NCBI GenBank assembly: GCA_022844125.1 | Contig: JALHMI010000013.1 | Span: forward strand, 124,001-188,000 | Source: Pirellulales bacterium | Lineage (GTDB): Bacteria > Planctomycetota > Planctomycetia > Pirellulales > PALSA-1355 | Length of the DNA: 64,000 bases | Direction of reading: 5' to 3' | Shown: in pieces, positions 1 to 9,746 of the stretch | Position numbering within the stretch: the stretch's first letter is position 1 | Layout: the number at the start of each line of letters is the position of its first letter | Program-made: the position numbers and the translations under genes | Notes under the pieces: generated by a model | What the model was told of the DNA's origin: nothing | The model's database searches: none | Seen by the model: only the letters and a program-made list of their open reading frames with translations

Positions 1-486
1 CGGCGCTGGGCGCTGCCGCACACCTTGATGCCGTCGCACAGCACGTCGCCTTCCGTCCGCCGCAGAAAGCACAAGAACGGCTGCTGCTCGGCCGGCCGCG
101 CATCCGACTCATCGCGTACTTCGAGCTGCACGTCCCACTCTTCGAGTGTCGCGCATAACGCCTCGTGCACGGCGTGGTAAAGGTCCGTCGAGTCGGCCGC
201 CAGCGGATGGGCCACCGGCAGCGAAAGGCTGTAAGTCCACTCGCGGTCGTGCATGATGGCGCCGCCGCCGGTCTGCCGGCGCACAACGTCGCAGTCGCGG
301 CTGGCGATATGCATCCGCCGCTCAGCGTAATTCTGGAAGTACCCCAGCGAAAGCGTCGGTTCGCTCCACTGATAGAAACGCAAAGTGGCCTGGCCCTGTT
401 CGGCGGCGCTTTCGAGCAGCACCTCGTCGATGGCCATCTGCCAGGCGCCGCCCGCGGGGCCCTCGAGCATCCAACGGCAGTTGATG

Positions 487-494
<8 letters not shown>
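1..494 (-). CDS. Lipoate/biotin protein ligase family protein (3' end outside window)
   Basis: Reading the minus strand from the ATG at 494 gives an open frame to the window edge, about 164 residues. It carries the family hallmark RRQTGGGAIMH near residues 72-82, preceded by an LRFYQWSEPTLSLGYFQ segment typical of LplA/LipB-type ligases. These enzymes attach lipoate, or sometimes octanoate or biotin, to lysines of acyl-carrier domains in 2-oxoacid dehydrogenases or glycine cleavage protein H. The start overlaps the trpD stop by 8 bases, so the two are probably translationally coupled. The lysine that completes the active site would normally follow where the window ends (the sequence reaches DGIKVCGSAQRR). 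Family is secure; the exact donor substrate cannot be told. Confidence 0.88.
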
Positions 495-1512
<1,018 letters not shown>

Positions 1513-1761
1513 GTCGCCGTTCCTCAATCGAGTCGCTGAGCTTGGGCATACGTTCCCTCGCCCCACTCAAACGATTCTAGCTTCCGGCCTGCAAGCGGAA
1601 CACCGGCGCATGCCATCAGCACTCTCGGGCTGGCGCGCTGCAGGTGGTATAGTCTTGTTTGAAGCGGCAGCGGACCCTACAATCCCCGCGCCCGCCGGGC
1701 GTTTCGCTCCCGGCCGGCTAGCCGCAACCGGTCATACCGAGCGACCTTTTCTGAGACGGTC

Positions 1762-2715
1762 ATGCTGACGAAAAAGATTCTGCTGGACGTGGACCCGGGC
1801 ATCGACGATGCCGTAGCGCTGTGCATGGCGCTGTTCGACCCGCAACTTGAGGTGGTGGCCGTTACGGCCGTGGGGGGCAACGTTCAGCCCGAGCAGGCCA
1901 CGCGTAACGTGCAATCGCTTGTCGAGCAGCTCGACCCGCCGCGCTGGCCGCGGATTGGCGTGGCTTCGTCGCCGGACCTGGGGCTCCCCTCGCGGAATGT
2001 GATGCTGCACGGTGCGGATGGCCTGGGAAACGCCAATTTTCAGATCTCGGAGTTGCAGCACCGGCACGCTTCGGAAAAATTGATCCACGACGAAATTCGC
2101 TCCGCACCGGGCGAGATCACGATCGTGGCCCTGGGCCCGCTGACGAACATCGCCCGCGCGCTGGCTCGTGATCCATCGCTGGTCGAGATGGTCGGCGAGA
2201 TCGTGATGATGGGTGGCACGCTCGACGGCGTGGGCAATGTGACGCCGGCCGCCGATTTCAACATTTACTGCGACCCGGAATCGGCCCGAGCCGTGTTCCG
2301 TTCGGCCGCGGCGACCAAAACGTTGATCCCGATCGATATCACGCGGCAAGTCACCTTCGGGTTCGACCTCTTGGATCGATTGCCGCCGAACACCAGCCGC
2401 GTCGGGCGCGTGCTGGGCAAGGTGATGCCGCACCTGTTTCGCTCCTATCGCCAGGAGCTGGGTTACGAGAGCATCTGCCTGAACGACTGCGTGGCACTGG
2501 TCGCCGCGATGCATCCCGAGCTGTTCGAGATCGAGCTCACGGCGGTCGACGTGGAACTGAGCGGTGAACTGACGCGCGGCGCGACGGTGTTCGATCGCCG
2601 GCGAAACCGCGAATGGCGGACGAACGTTGCCGTGGCCACGAAAGTCGACGTGGCGGCCGTGCAGGATTGCATTCTGCGCGGCCTGGCTACCGCGGGGGCA
2701 GCGTCGCGCGGGTAG
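1762..2715 (+). CDS. Inosine-uridine-preferring nucleoside hydrolase family protein
   Basis: A 317-residue protein of the IUNH family, which hydrolyses the N-glycosidic bond of ribonucleosides for purine/pyrimidine salvage. The calcium-binding signature DVDPGIDDAVAL is at residues 9-20, with LGPLTNIARAL and the NIYCDPESARAV segment further on, in the expected order and at normal length. The N-terminus has no signal peptide, so it is likely cytoplasmic. It ends 3 bases before the end of convergent queE. Substrate preference (inosine/uridine or a modified nucleoside) cannot be read from sequence. It could link to purine salvage with the deaminase at 5570-6040, but that is only inference. Confidence 0.9.
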   Translation: MLTKKILLDVDPGIDDAVALCMALFDPQLEVVAVTAVGGNVQPEQATRNVQSLVEQLDPPRWPRIGVASSPDLGLPSRNVMLHGADGLGNANFQISELQHRHASEKLIHDEIRSAPGEITIVALGPLTNIARALARDPSLVEMVGEIVMMGGTLDGVGNVTPAADFNIYCDPESARAVFRSAAATKTLIPIDITRQVTFGFDLLDRLPPNTSRVGRVLGKVMPHLFRSYRQELGYESICLNDCVALVAAMHPELFEIELTAVDVELSGELTRGATVFDRRRNREWRTNVAVATKVDVAAVQDCILRGLATAGAASRG

Positions 2716-2718
2716 CCT

Positions 2719-3405
2719 CTAAGTTCCGCGAACGAGCCCGTACCATTCGATGTGCTTACGCGGACAATAGCGCAGGGCATGTTCCCGGCAATAAGGCTCC
2801 AGCCACTCGGCTTGCCGGGCGAGGGATTCGGCCTCGGTGCCCTGCGGCATCAGCATCACGCGTTGGCGATCGATTTCCGGAAACTCCTCCAGGTACAGCT
2901 CCACGTCCTGGCAATCGTCGCGTGTGTCGACCACGAACTTGAACTGATATTCGTACTCCGCCACCAGCCGTCGAATTACCTCCGGCGCATGGCGAGCTCT
3001 TTCGTGACGCTCGCGCCAGCGCGCAGCCATCCGAGCGTCCGGCGCCGAGCCGGCCAGCTTGGGACTGATCGACATCAGGTCGCAGGCCACGGGCAAGTAC
3101 AGCGTGCCGGCCGTCTCGATCGTGATGTGCAAGCCGCGGAGGTGAAGCTGCTCGGAAAGGGGCAGCATCTCAGCGAATAGCATCGGCTCACCGCCGGTGA
3201 GTACCACGTGCTCGGCCGTGAGCGCATCGATTCGGGCGAGAATCTCGTGCACGGCAAGGTCTTCCCCCTCCGGCTGCCAAGAGGCGTACGGCGTGTCGCA
3301 ATACCAGCAGCGAAGGTTGCAGCCGCTGGTGCGGACGAACGCGCTCTCGGCGCCGGTGAGAAAGCCTTCGCCTTGCCGGCTCTGATAGATTTCGGCGATT
3401 CTCAT
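2719..3405 (-). CDS. queE: 7-carboxy-7-deazaguanine synthase QueE (radical SAM)
   Basis: Radical SAM enzyme converting 6-carboxytetrahydropterin to 7-carboxy-7-deazaguanine in queuosine biosynthesis. The cluster motif CNLRCWYC (CxxxCxxC) follows [10 protein letters not shown], and LTGGEPML is the SAM-binding GGEP element; 228 residues is normal. The ATG at 3405 overlaps the queC stop (ATGA, 4 bases), which fixes the start even though the frame continues upstream. Transcribed after queC as one unit. The next pathway enzyme in the window, queF, is divergent. No queD lies nearby. Confidence 0.95.
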   Translation of the reverse strand: MRIAEIYQSRQGEGFLTGAESAFVRTSGCNLRCWYCDTPYASWQPEGEDLAVHEILARIDALTAEHVVLTGGEPMLFAEMLPLSEQLHLRGLHITIETAGTLYLPVACDLMSISPKLAGSAPDARMAARWRERHERARHAPEVIRRLVAEYEYQFKFVVDTRDDCQDVELYLEEFPEIDRQRVMLMPQGTEAESLARQAEWLEPYCREHALRYCPRKHIEWYGLVRGT

Positions 3406-4100
3406 GATTGATATGGCGCTGGGTCCGTCAGCCCCGCCTCGGCAAAGCCTTTGAGACGTAGGAGGCACGAATCGCAATGACCGCACGAGAGACCGGCGTC
3501 GCTGAGGTCGTAACAGCTTCGCGTGAGTCCGTAATCGACGCCGAGCGATGTGCCCTGACGAATGATCTCGGCCTTGGTGAGGTTCACCAGCGGCGTGTGA
3601 ATCTTGAACTTCAACTGGCCTTCGACCGAGGCCTTCGTGGCCAGGTTGGCGAGCTGCTCGAACGCGGCGATGAACTCCGGCCGGCAGTCGGGATAGCCGC
3701 TGTAGTCGACTGCGTTCACGCCGATGTAGATGTCAGCCGCTCCGCTGACCTCGGCATAGGCCAGGGCCAGCGAGAGGAACACGGTGTTGCGGGCCGGCAC
3801 GTACGTGATCGGAATGCCCTCGGCCATCTCGCTCGCCGCACGATCCTTCGGCACAGCGATCTCGGCCGTGAGCGCACTGCCGCCGAACGCCCGCAGGTCG
3901 AGCGGCACGGTCACGTGCCGGCGCACTCCGAGTTGCGCCGCCACGCGGGCGGCGGCGTCGAGCTCGGCCCGATGCCGCTGGCCGTAGTCGAACGAGAGGG
4001 CGTAGAGCTCGTGCCCCTCACGACGGGCAATCGCCCCGCAAGTGGCCGAATCGAGGCCGCCGGAGAGCAGCAGAACCGCGGGTTTTCCCATGCCGTGCAC
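3402..4100 (-). CDS. queC: 7-cyano-7-deazaguanine synthase QueC
   Basis: ATP-dependent conversion of 7-carboxy-7-deazaguanine to preQ0. The PP-loop motif [12 protein letters not shown] is at the N-terminus, and four zinc-ligand cysteines lie in the C-terminal [18 protein letters not shown] segment. Length is 232 residues from the ATG at 4100; the ATG at 4091 ([12 protein letters not shown]) is an equally good start. It overlaps queE by 4 bases and diverges from queF, with only about 76 bases between them, so the short gap must carry promoters for both directions. Confidence 0.95.
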   Translation of the reverse strand: MHGMGKPAVLLLSGGLDSATCGAIARREGHELYALSFDYGQRHRAELDAAARVAAQLGVRRHVTVPLDLRAFGGSALTAEIAVPKDRAASEMAEGIPITYVPARNTVFLSLALAYAEVSGAADIYIGVNAVDYSGYPDCRPEFIAAFEQLANLATKASVEGQLKFKIHTPLVNLTKAEIIRQGTSLGVDYGLTRSCYDLSDAGLSCGHCDSCLLRLKGFAEAGLTDPAPYQS

Positions 4101-4113
4101 ACGCCAAAGAAGC

Positions 4114-4143
4114 CTGACAAAACGAAACGAATCATTCTATGAT
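4114..4143 (+). promoter_or_regulatory. Sigma70-like promoter of queF
   Basis: CTGACA at 4114-4119 and TATGAT at 4138-4143 are separated by 18 bases. A transcript starting near 4150 would leave a leader of only about 27 bases before queF. That is too short for a preQ1 riboswitch of the known types ahead of queF, so if the pathway is regulated by preQ1 the sensor is elsewhere. Confidence 0.55.
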
Positions 4144-4176
4144 GGCAGAGACCAGCATTCCACGAAAGGATCGGAC

Positions 4177-4539
4177 ATGGCCGACGATTTCCGGCAGATT
4201 CTCGAGACGTTTCCCAACCAGTTTCCCCAGCGGGACTATACGATCGAGATCCGCTGCCCCGAGTTCACGAGCGTCTGCCCCAAGACAGGCCAGCCGGATT
4301 TCGGCGTGCTGACGTTCAGCTACACGCCGGACGAGCGGTGCGTCGAGCTCAAAAGCCTGAAGATGTACCTCCAGAGCTTCCGCAACGAGGGAATCTTCTA
4401 CGAGAACGTCACGAACCGGATTCTGGAAGACCTGGTGGCCGTGCTCGATCCGCGGCGGATGACGCTCCTGGCAGCATTCACGCCGCGCGGCGGAATTTCG
4501 ACCAACGTGACCGTAACGCACGAGAAGAGCGGGCAGTAA
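4177..4539 (+). CDS. queF: NADPH-dependent 7-cyano-7-deazaguanine reductase QueF
   Basis: Reduces the nitrile of preQ0 to the amine preQ1. At 120 residues it is the short unimodular form. The catalytic cysteine lies in [14 protein letters not shown], and the NADPH-contacting [20 protein letters not shown] segment (a QueF hallmark) follows. The start ATG at 4177 has AAAGGA 6 bases upstream. It is divergent from queC-queE, so the window holds three preQ1-pathway genes in two transcription units. Downstream it converges on sua5. Confidence 0.95.
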   Translation: MADDFRQILETFPNQFPQRDYTIEIRCPEFTSVCPKTGQPDFGVLTFSYTPDERCVELKSLKMYLQSFRNEGIFYENVTNRILEDLVAVLDPRRMTLLAAFTPRGGISTNVTVTHEKSGQ

Positions 4540-4577
4540 CTCGCGCCCGTGTGTCGCTCGGTGTTGCCTGTTGGGAC

Positions 4578-5537
4578 TTATCGTGCCGCGGCGCGGCGTA
4601 AACGATCCATGATGGCATGTCCCAGATCGACTTCCGGCACGGGGCGCGCGACGATGAAATCCAATCCTTGCGCATCGAGGCGTCTCAGGGCGGCAAACAG
4701 ATTGGCGGCGGCTTCACGCAGGCAGCCCTGTTCGGAAAGCACTTCAATCGCCGCGAACCCGGCCGGCGAGGTCGGTCGTTGGAAACTCAGTAACCCCACT
4801 TTTACCGCGCTGCTGCCTGTGCAGAATCCATCCGCGCTTAGCACCAGTCGCGTCTCCGGCGCGTAGTGGCGAAGTAGTTGACCGGGCGATGCAGGCTGGG
4901 CCTCTTCATGCATGCGGATCTTGAGCGTCCCTACGACGCGTTCGATTTCCTCCCTGGTGATCCCGCCGGGCCGCAACAGCGTGGGGCGACCATCGGGCGA
5001 ATCAACGAACGAAACCACGGTGGATTCCAGCCCGATGCGGCAAGGCCCACCGTCCAACACAAGGGGCACTTCGTCTCCGAATTGCTCGACAACATGCCGG
5101 GCTGTCGTCGGGCTGACCGCTCCAAAACGGTTCGCACTAGGAGCGGCAATGGGAACGCCAGCCGCTTGGATGAGCCTCCGAGCCAGATCATGAGCCGGGC
5201 ATCGAATCGCGACGCTCGACAATCCGGCGGTAACTATATCAGGGATGCTTGGTTGCTTATCCAGCACCAGTGACAGTGGGCCTGGCCAAAACTTGTCGAT
5301 CAACTTCATCGCCAGCGGAGGAACGGACCTGGCCACGTCCATCAGTTGTTCGGGCTCAGCAAGATGCACGATTAGTGGGTCGAACCGCGGGCGCCCTTTG
5401 ACTTCAAAGACGCCCGCAACTGCTACCGCGTCCAATGCATTCGCTCCCAATCCGTAGACGGTCTCGGTCGGAAAAGCGACGAGACCTCCGGCGCGAATCA
5501 AGCGAGCTGCGTCAATGATGTTCTGGTCGGTCAGCAT
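4578..5537 (-). CDS. sua5: L-threonylcarbamoyladenylate synthase, Sua5 type
   Basis: Makes threonylcarbamoyl-AMP from threonine, bicarbonate and ATP for the t6A37 modification of ANN-decoding tRNAs. The YrdC-like domain shows FPTETVYGLGANA and KGRPRFDPLIVHL near the N-terminus and PSANRFGAVSPTTA in the middle. The C-terminal half has the Sua5-specific SPGQLLRHYAPET linker and domain, so it is the long form (319 residues) rather than TsaC. I use the ATG at 5537 (MLTDQN); the frame is open upstream to 5624 but that would overlap the preceding gene. Last gene of a minus-strand run that includes the deaminase and aminotransferase. Confidence 0.93.
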   Translation of the reverse strand: MLTDQNIIDAARLIRAGGLVAFPTETVYGLGANALDAVAVAGVFEVKGRPRFDPLIVHLAEPEQLMDVARSVPPLAMKLIDKFWPGPLSLVLDKQPSIPDIVTAGLSSVAIRCPAHDLARRLIQAAGVPIAAPSANRFGAVSPTTARHVVEQFGDEVPLVLDGGPCRIGLESTVVSFVDSPDGRPTLLRPGGITREEIERVVGTLKIRMHEEAQPASPGQLLRHYAPETRLVLSADGFCTGSSAVKVGLLSFQRPTSPAGFAAIEVLSEQGCLREAAANLFAALRRLDAQGLDFIVARPVPEVDLGHAIMDRLRRAAAR

Positions 5538-5569
5538 GAGGTTCGAAATTACTTCAGCAGTTGCGTTGT

Positions 5570-6040
5570 CTAGTATGGCCGCGCCGCGTTTCCGGCCTGC
5601 CACTCTGCAAACAGGGCGGCGCACTCCGCTGGCAGCAGTCCGCCCTTGAGCTTTACCGGGCTGCCGCCCAGCCGGAGGATTTCGCTGGCGGGGATGGAGA
5701 GCTCATTGAAGCCGGCCGAGGTGGCGTCAGCGATCGTGGCGCCGTAGTAAACCGTATCGACGCGCGCCCAGTGCAGCGCCGACATGCACATGGGGCAAGG
5801 CTCGCAGGTCGTGGCGACGATCGCGCCTTCGAGGTGAATGTCGCTGGCCGCGCGACAAGCGGAACGCAGCGCGTTGATCTCGGCATGGGCCGTGATATCG
5901 GTGGTCCGGCGGACCAGGTTGTGCTCGACCGCCAGCACGCGACCAGCCATCGCAATGGCGCAGCCGAATGGTGACTGGCCGGCCACGAGTCCTTCACGAA
6001 CCTTGTCAATCGCCAGCCGCATCAGTTCAGCAGCATCCAT
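5570..6040 (-). CDS. Nucleoside/base deaminase, guanine-deaminase-like
   Basis: A 156-residue zinc-dependent deaminase of the cytidine/deoxycytidylate deaminase superfamily. Zinc ligands and the proton-shuttling glutamate are visible as HAEIN (about residue 52) and CEPCPMC (about 79-85). The YYGATIADATSAGFNEL segment resembles the guanine deaminase GuaD subgroup more than tRNA-adenosine deaminase TadA. It lies between the aminotransferase (10-base gap) and sua5 (32-base gap) on one strand, so co-transcription is likely. A base-salvage role is inferred; TadA cannot be fully excluded. Confidence 0.82.
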   Translation of the reverse strand: MDAAELMRLAIDKVREGLVAGQSPFGCAIAMAGRVLAVEHNLVRRTTDITAHAEINALRSACRAASDIHLEGAIVATTCEPCPMCMSALHWARVDTVYYGATIADATSAGFNELSIPASEILRLGGSPVKLKGGLLPAECAALFAEWQAGNAARPY

Positions 6041-6049
6041 GCGTCAGCC

Positions 6050-7438
6050 TCACTGGAAGTTCGCCACGTTGCTGAAGATCTCGTACATCAAGTCGAGATA
6101 AAGCTTGGCCTCGTCGAGTGGCATGACCAGCGGCGGGCTGACTCGCAGGACCTTGCCGGCCAGCGGCCCGAGCAGGTGAATCGCTCGCCCCTGAGCATCG
6201 CCACGGTAGCAGGCCTCGACGCAGTCAGCCGCGACTTTCTCTGCGGACACACCGCCGACGGCGTTCAGTTCGATGCCCCACACCAGGCCTTCGCCGCGAA
6301 TGTTCGCCACGCAGGGAAGTGTGGCAATTCGCTCCAGTCCGCGCTCGATGACATCGGCCAATTGCCGAGCATGCCCCAGCACGTCGTGCGACTCGAACTC
6401 GTCAAGCGTGGCGAGCACAGCGGCGCAACCCAACGGCGAGGCGCTCCAGGTGTCGGACCCGCCGCCGTAGTGCATCGCGCCTAAGATGTCCGCCCGACCG
6501 ACGGCGGCGTCGACCGGAATGCCGTTCCCCAGGCCTTTGCCAAGCACGACGATGTCCGGTTCGACGCCATAGTGGGTGAAGGCGTACATCTGGCCGGTGC
6601 GGCCAAAGTTGGCCTGCACCTCGTCGAGTATGAAGATGATCTCGTGCTCACGGCAGAATCGCTGGAGCAGTTGCAGATATTCGGGCTGCGGATGGTATGA
6701 ACCGCCACCGCCGAGATACGGCTCGGTGATCAGGCAGGCGATTTTGCCAGGGTGTTCGACCGCGATCGCCTTGAGTTCATTTTCGTACGGAGTGAGATCG
6801 AGCTTTTCGCGCCGCTTGGCCAGGTTCTCACATTCCTTGGTTGGAAAACTGAGAAACCGCACGCGCGGATCGCGCTCGGGATCGCGCTCGCTGCCGGTCA
6901 CAGCACCGGCCAGCCCTTTCTTGCCGTGAAAGCCGTGGCGCGTGGCCAGAATCACGTTCGCTCCTGCGCGCCGTTCGAGTGAGGCCCAGATCGCTTTTTG
7001 CACGGCTTCGCTGCCGGTCGCCGCCCAGAGAACCTGCTCCATCCGCGCGCCGCCGGGCTGGCTTTGCAGGCTTTTCAGCAAGCGTTCGGAAGCTTCGACC
7101 TCGAGCGGCACGGCGGCGTTGTACGAGGTGAGCGTGACGGCTGAGAAGAAATCACCGCTGGCGGGAATCTGCGAGAGTCCCATGTACTCCAGGATCCGCC
7201 GCCACCAGCGTGCCGGGTTATGTCCCAGGTTCGCGACCAGCACGCCGGAGGTGAAGTCGGCCAGCTTGCGCCCCTCGGGCGTGAAGTGATACGAACCTTC
7301 GCTACGGGCAAGCACGGCCAGGCTGGGCGTGAAGGTCCGCTGGCTGAGCGGTTCGACCTCGTTCAACCGCCGACGCAGGTCATTGGACTCATCTTCGCCC
7401 GGATGCTGGATGGCGGCGGGCTTTTCGGATTGCTTCAT
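6050..7438 (-). CDS. Class III (acetylornithine/GABA-type) PLP aminotransferase
   Basis: A 462-residue fold-type I PLP enzyme. Features seen are ATGSEAVQKAIWAS (cofactor phosphate site), ITEPYLGGGGSY, the PLP aspartate in FILDEVQANFGRTG, and the Schiff-base lysine in VVLGKGLGNGIPVDA. The start is the ATG at 7438 (MKQSEKP); the frame runs upstream into the preceding gene but that extension is arginine-rich shadow sequence. Only 17 bases separate it from the upstream Gfo/Idh oxidoreductase. An oxidoreductase plus aminotransferase pair could convert a hydroxyl to an amine on a sugar, polyol or hydroxy acid. The substrate is unknown. Confidence 0.88.
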   Translation of the reverse strand: MKQSEKPAAIQHPGEDESNDLRRRLNEVEPLSQRTFTPSLAVLARSEGSYHFTPEGRKLADFTSGVLVANLGHNPARWWRRILEYMGLSQIPASGDFFSAVTLTSYNAAVPLEVEASERLLKSLQSQPGGARMEQVLWAATGSEAVQKAIWASLERRAGANVILATRHGFHGKKGLAGAVTGSERDPERDPRVRFLSFPTKECENLAKRREKLDLTPYENELKAIAVEHPGKIACLITEPYLGGGGSYHPQPEYLQLLQRFCREHEIIFILDEVQANFGRTGQMYAFTHYGVEPDIVVLGKGLGNGIPVDAAVGRADILGAMHYGGGSDTWSASPLGCAAVLATLDEFESHDVLGHARQLADVIERGLERIATLPCVANIRGEGLVWGIELNAVGGVSAEKVAADCVEACYRGDAQGRAIHLLGPLAGKVLRVSPPLVMPLDEAKLYLDLMYEIFSNVANFQ

Positions 7439-7455
7439 GGTTACTCGAATTCGTT

Positions 7456-8751
7456 CTAAACTTTCCCGGCGTGCAGGACTTCTGGCTCGGCTGCGCCGGG
7501 CTTGTACAGCACGAGGCCGCCACGCTGGTCGTTCACGTTCACGACGCAGTTCGGTGTTCCGGCGACGTTTGCGGTAAGGATCGCTTCCATCGCTTCGACG
7601 GCGGCCACGGTCTGACGGTCGGCAGACAAGTCGTTGTAAGCGAGGGTTCGCGCCGCAGCCAAGCGTTGGTTGCGCTCGGACGGAGGGCCGCCGAATTCGA
7701 CTTGCGCCACCTCGCGCACGAAACGCTCGAGCACCTCGATGCCGTAGCCGCGCTGTGCCCGAGCGCCCCACGGTTCGAGGAATGTGCCGTTGTAGTGGGT
7801 GTTGATCGTGGTTTTCAGTTCCGTCGGCGTGCGGCCTTCAACGGTGAGCTCGATGCCGCGCTTGCGGCTGTGGCCGTTCCAGACGCCGTTGTCGAAACGG
7901 AACTGCACTTCCTGCTCGACATAGCCAGGGAAATTGTCGGGCGTGACCCAAGAGGTGTGGATGTCGAATGCCGCCTCGCGGCCATCGTCATACTCGTAGA
8001 TCATCCGGAGCTGCGTCGAGTCCCAGGTCGGACCATCGGCCGGGCCGACGAGTCCCCGCTGGCCGGTGCATTGTACGCACTTGAGCCTGCCGCCGAACGT
8101 GAAATCGATCAGCTTGATGTAGTGCACGGCGACGTACGTGCCCGGGTTGCGGCCCGTGATCCATTCGGCGAACTGGCTGCCGGAGATACTCTTGGGCTCG
8201 AGCAGGGTGCAGTAGCCGTTATTGACGTGCTTGAGCACGCCGTCAGCCACCAGGGTGCGAAGCTTCTTGTGGTCCGGGTCGAGCAGCTTGTGATAAACGA
8301 CCTTGGCGAGCACGTTGTGCTGCTTTGCCAGCGCTACGAGCTCGTCGAGTTCGCGGAGCGTGAGCACCGAGGGCTTTTCGATCAGGACGTGCTTGCCGGC
8401 TTTGATCGCGGCCGAAGCGGCGGAGAAATGCCGATCGTCGGGCGTGGCGACGCAGACACAGTCGACGTCGGAGGCGAGAAGTTGCTCGGTGCAGTTTGGC
8501 TCGACGAAGCTCTTGAACGCCCCGATCCGGTCGCCAGCGGACTTGCGGTAGGCTTCCGCCCGCTGGCCGGTGCGGCTGGCGACAGCGGCGAGTTCGACTT
8601 CGCAGACGCCGACGCCAGGTTCATAGAGCGGCTGGCGGCGGACGGTCTCGAAGAATGGCCGGTAAGTTTCGTCAAAGATCATGCCCATGCCGACCATGCC
8701 GGCACGGAGCTTGTGGAGCGAGGCGAGGGGAGGGGGGCTGGTGCTATTCAT
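7456..8751 (-). CDS. Gfo/Idh/MocA family oxidoreductase
   Basis: A 431-residue NAD(P)-dependent dehydrogenase of the glucose-fructose oxidoreductase/inositol dehydrogenase family. The N-terminal Rossmann domain has GMVGMGMIFD, VATPDDRHFSAA and the family EKP motif (HVLIEKPSVLT). The C-terminal half is the beta-sheet substrate domain, with VAVHYIKLIDFTFGGRLK. There is no TAT or Sec signal, unlike the two other Gfo/Idh proteins in this window, so it should act in the cytoplasm. First gene of the unit leading into the aminotransferase. Substrate not predictable. Confidence 0.88.
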   Translation of the reverse strand: MNSTSPPPLASLHKLRAGMVGMGMIFDETYRPFFETVRRQPLYEPGVGVCEVELAAVASRTGQRAEAYRKSAGDRIGAFKSFVEPNCTEQLLASDVDCVCVATPDDRHFSAASAAIKAGKHVLIEKPSVLTLRELDELVALAKQHNVLAKVVYHKLLDPDHKKLRTLVADGVLKHVNNGYCTLLEPKSISGSQFAEWITGRNPGTYVAVHYIKLIDFTFGGRLKCVQCTGQRGLVGPADGPTWDSTQLRMIYEYDDGREAAFDIHTSWVTPDNFPGYVEQEVQFRFDNGVWNGHSRKRGIELTVEGRTPTELKTTINTHYNGTFLEPWGARAQRGYGIEVLERFVREVAQVEFGGPPSERNQRLAAARTLAYNDLSADRQTVAAVEAMEAILTANVAGTPNCVVNVNDQRGGLVLYKPGAAEPEVLHAGKV

Positions 8752-8850
8752 AAGCCCCCAAGATACCGCGAGCGGTGGCGCGGTTCTAGGACGGACCTCT
8801 CACCACCATGTCGGCTCACCGAGTCGAAGACCGGTCCGTGTCGATTTCGC

Positions 8851-8973
8851 ATGCTGCTCAGCGACGAACGGCAGGAACTGGACTACATCACTGAAGTACC
8901 TGAACCGACGAGCGTGGTGCTGGCAGGATTGGCACTGCCGGGCGTGATGGTGTTCCGCCGCCGCCGAGCATAG
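8851..8973 (+). pseudogene. Relic C-terminus of a PEP-CTERM protein
   Basis: On the plus strand, codons ending at the TAG of 8971-8973 read EVPEPTSVVLAGLALPGVM followed by FRRRRA: a complete PEP-CTERM sorting tail (PEP box, hydrophobic helix, basic end). Only about 40 codons remain from the nearest ATG at 8851, and no signal peptide or body precedes it, because the oxidoreductase begins at 8751 on the other strand. A strong hairpin terminator follows at 9010. This is best read as what is left of a deleted plus-strand gene beside the two intact PEP-CTERM genes. Whether the 40-residue stub is translated is unknown. Confidence 0.65.
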
Positions 8974-9009
8974 AACGCCGGAGCTCTGAAGAACGAAAGC
9001 GAATAAAGG

Positions 9010-9042
9010 CCCCACGCCGCGTGCTTCGCGACGTGGGGTTTT
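9010..9042 (+). terminator. Intrinsic terminator behind the PEP-CTERM relic
   Basis: CCCCACG at 9010-9016 pairs with CGTGGGG at 9032-9038, extended inward by GCG/CGC, and is followed by TTTT. The other strand has a weaker T-containing tail, so it may also stop the minus-strand PEP-CTERM transcript ending at 9075. Confidence 0.75.
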
Positions 9043-9074
9043 GAGCTTCTTCGTATCGTGATTGCCGATTGAAA

Positions 9075-9731
9075 CTAGAGACTGTGACGGCGGCGGTGGA
9101 TGAGCGCCATGGCGGCAACCCCCAGCCCGGCCAGGACGATGCCTGACGGTTCCGGCACGTTCGACACGAGTTGCAAGTTTCCGGCGAAACCCTGGCCGCC
9201 TTGTTGGTCCTGTGCTTTGACGGCGATCAGATTCAGCCCGGTGGTCAGATAGGGCAACAGGTCGAGGCCACTGACCGTCGTGGCCAGGCCGTTGCTGTCA
9301 TTGACCACCTGGACGCCGTTCACATAGATCTGAGCGTCGTCGTCGACGGTAAAACTGAACAGGCCGCTAATGGGATCGCCTTCGATCTCGAATTCCTTGC
9401 GGAAATAGACCGGGGACGAGCCAACCGTCTCGGTTCCATCAAACCAGTAGCGGAGAAAGGGCGGGTTGGGATGCACCACCTCAATCGCATTGCTCCAGCC
9501 GGCCGAATTCGAGTCGTCGAACATCAGCGCTGAGTTCCAGCCGGGGTTCGCTGCTTCCCAGGCGAGCCCAACGTTGTTGATTCCACCGCCGGTTAAGTCG
9601 CCCACCGGACCGATCGTTCGCCAACTGGTATTCACATAGACGGATGTGGCGAGTTGGAAGTCCGCCGACGCCTGGCGCGGCCCCAGAACGACCGCCAATA
9701 GCGCGACCTGAAGAGTCATGAGTCGAAGCAC
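9075..9731 (-). CDS. PEP-CTERM exported protein, 218 aa
   Basis: Signal peptide (LQVALLAVVLG, cleavage near QASA), a beta-rich body and a terminal PEP-CTERM signal: NVPEPSGIVLAGLGVAAMAL then HRRRHSL. Such proteins are exported, processed by an exosortase and kept at the surface or in the extracellular matrix. The body (VDDDAQIYVNGVQV, GLNLIAVKAQD) resembles a galactose-binding-like jelly roll, which hints at carbohydrate binding but is not proof. Start is a GTG at 9731, with AAGGAG 9 bases upstream at 9741-9746; an ATG at 9719 is possible. No exosortase gene is in the window. Confidence 0.82.
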   Translation of the reverse strand: MLRLMTLQVALLAVVLGPRQASADFQLATSVYVNTSWRTIGPVGDLTGGGINNVGLAWEAANPGWNSALMFDDSNSAGWSNAIEVVHPNPPFLRYWFDGTETVGSSPVYFRKEFEIEGDPISGLFSFTVDDDAQIYVNGVQVVNDSNGLATTVSGLDLLPYLTTGLNLIAVKAQDQQGGQGFAGNLQLVSNVPEPSGIVLAGLGVAAMALIHRRRHSL

Positions 9732-9746
9732 GAGCAGCTACTCCTT

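Noticed and set aside
7471-8973. Plus-strand frame of 500 codons across the oxidoreductase region
   Set aside because: It lies opposite a clear Gfo/Idh gene and its sequence is shadow-like; only the last 40 codons, beyond the oxidoreductase, make sense as a PEP-CTERM tail.
8851-8973. A complete short PEP-CTERM gene
   Set aside because: No signal peptide precedes the tail, so it could not be exported as it stands; treated as a relic.
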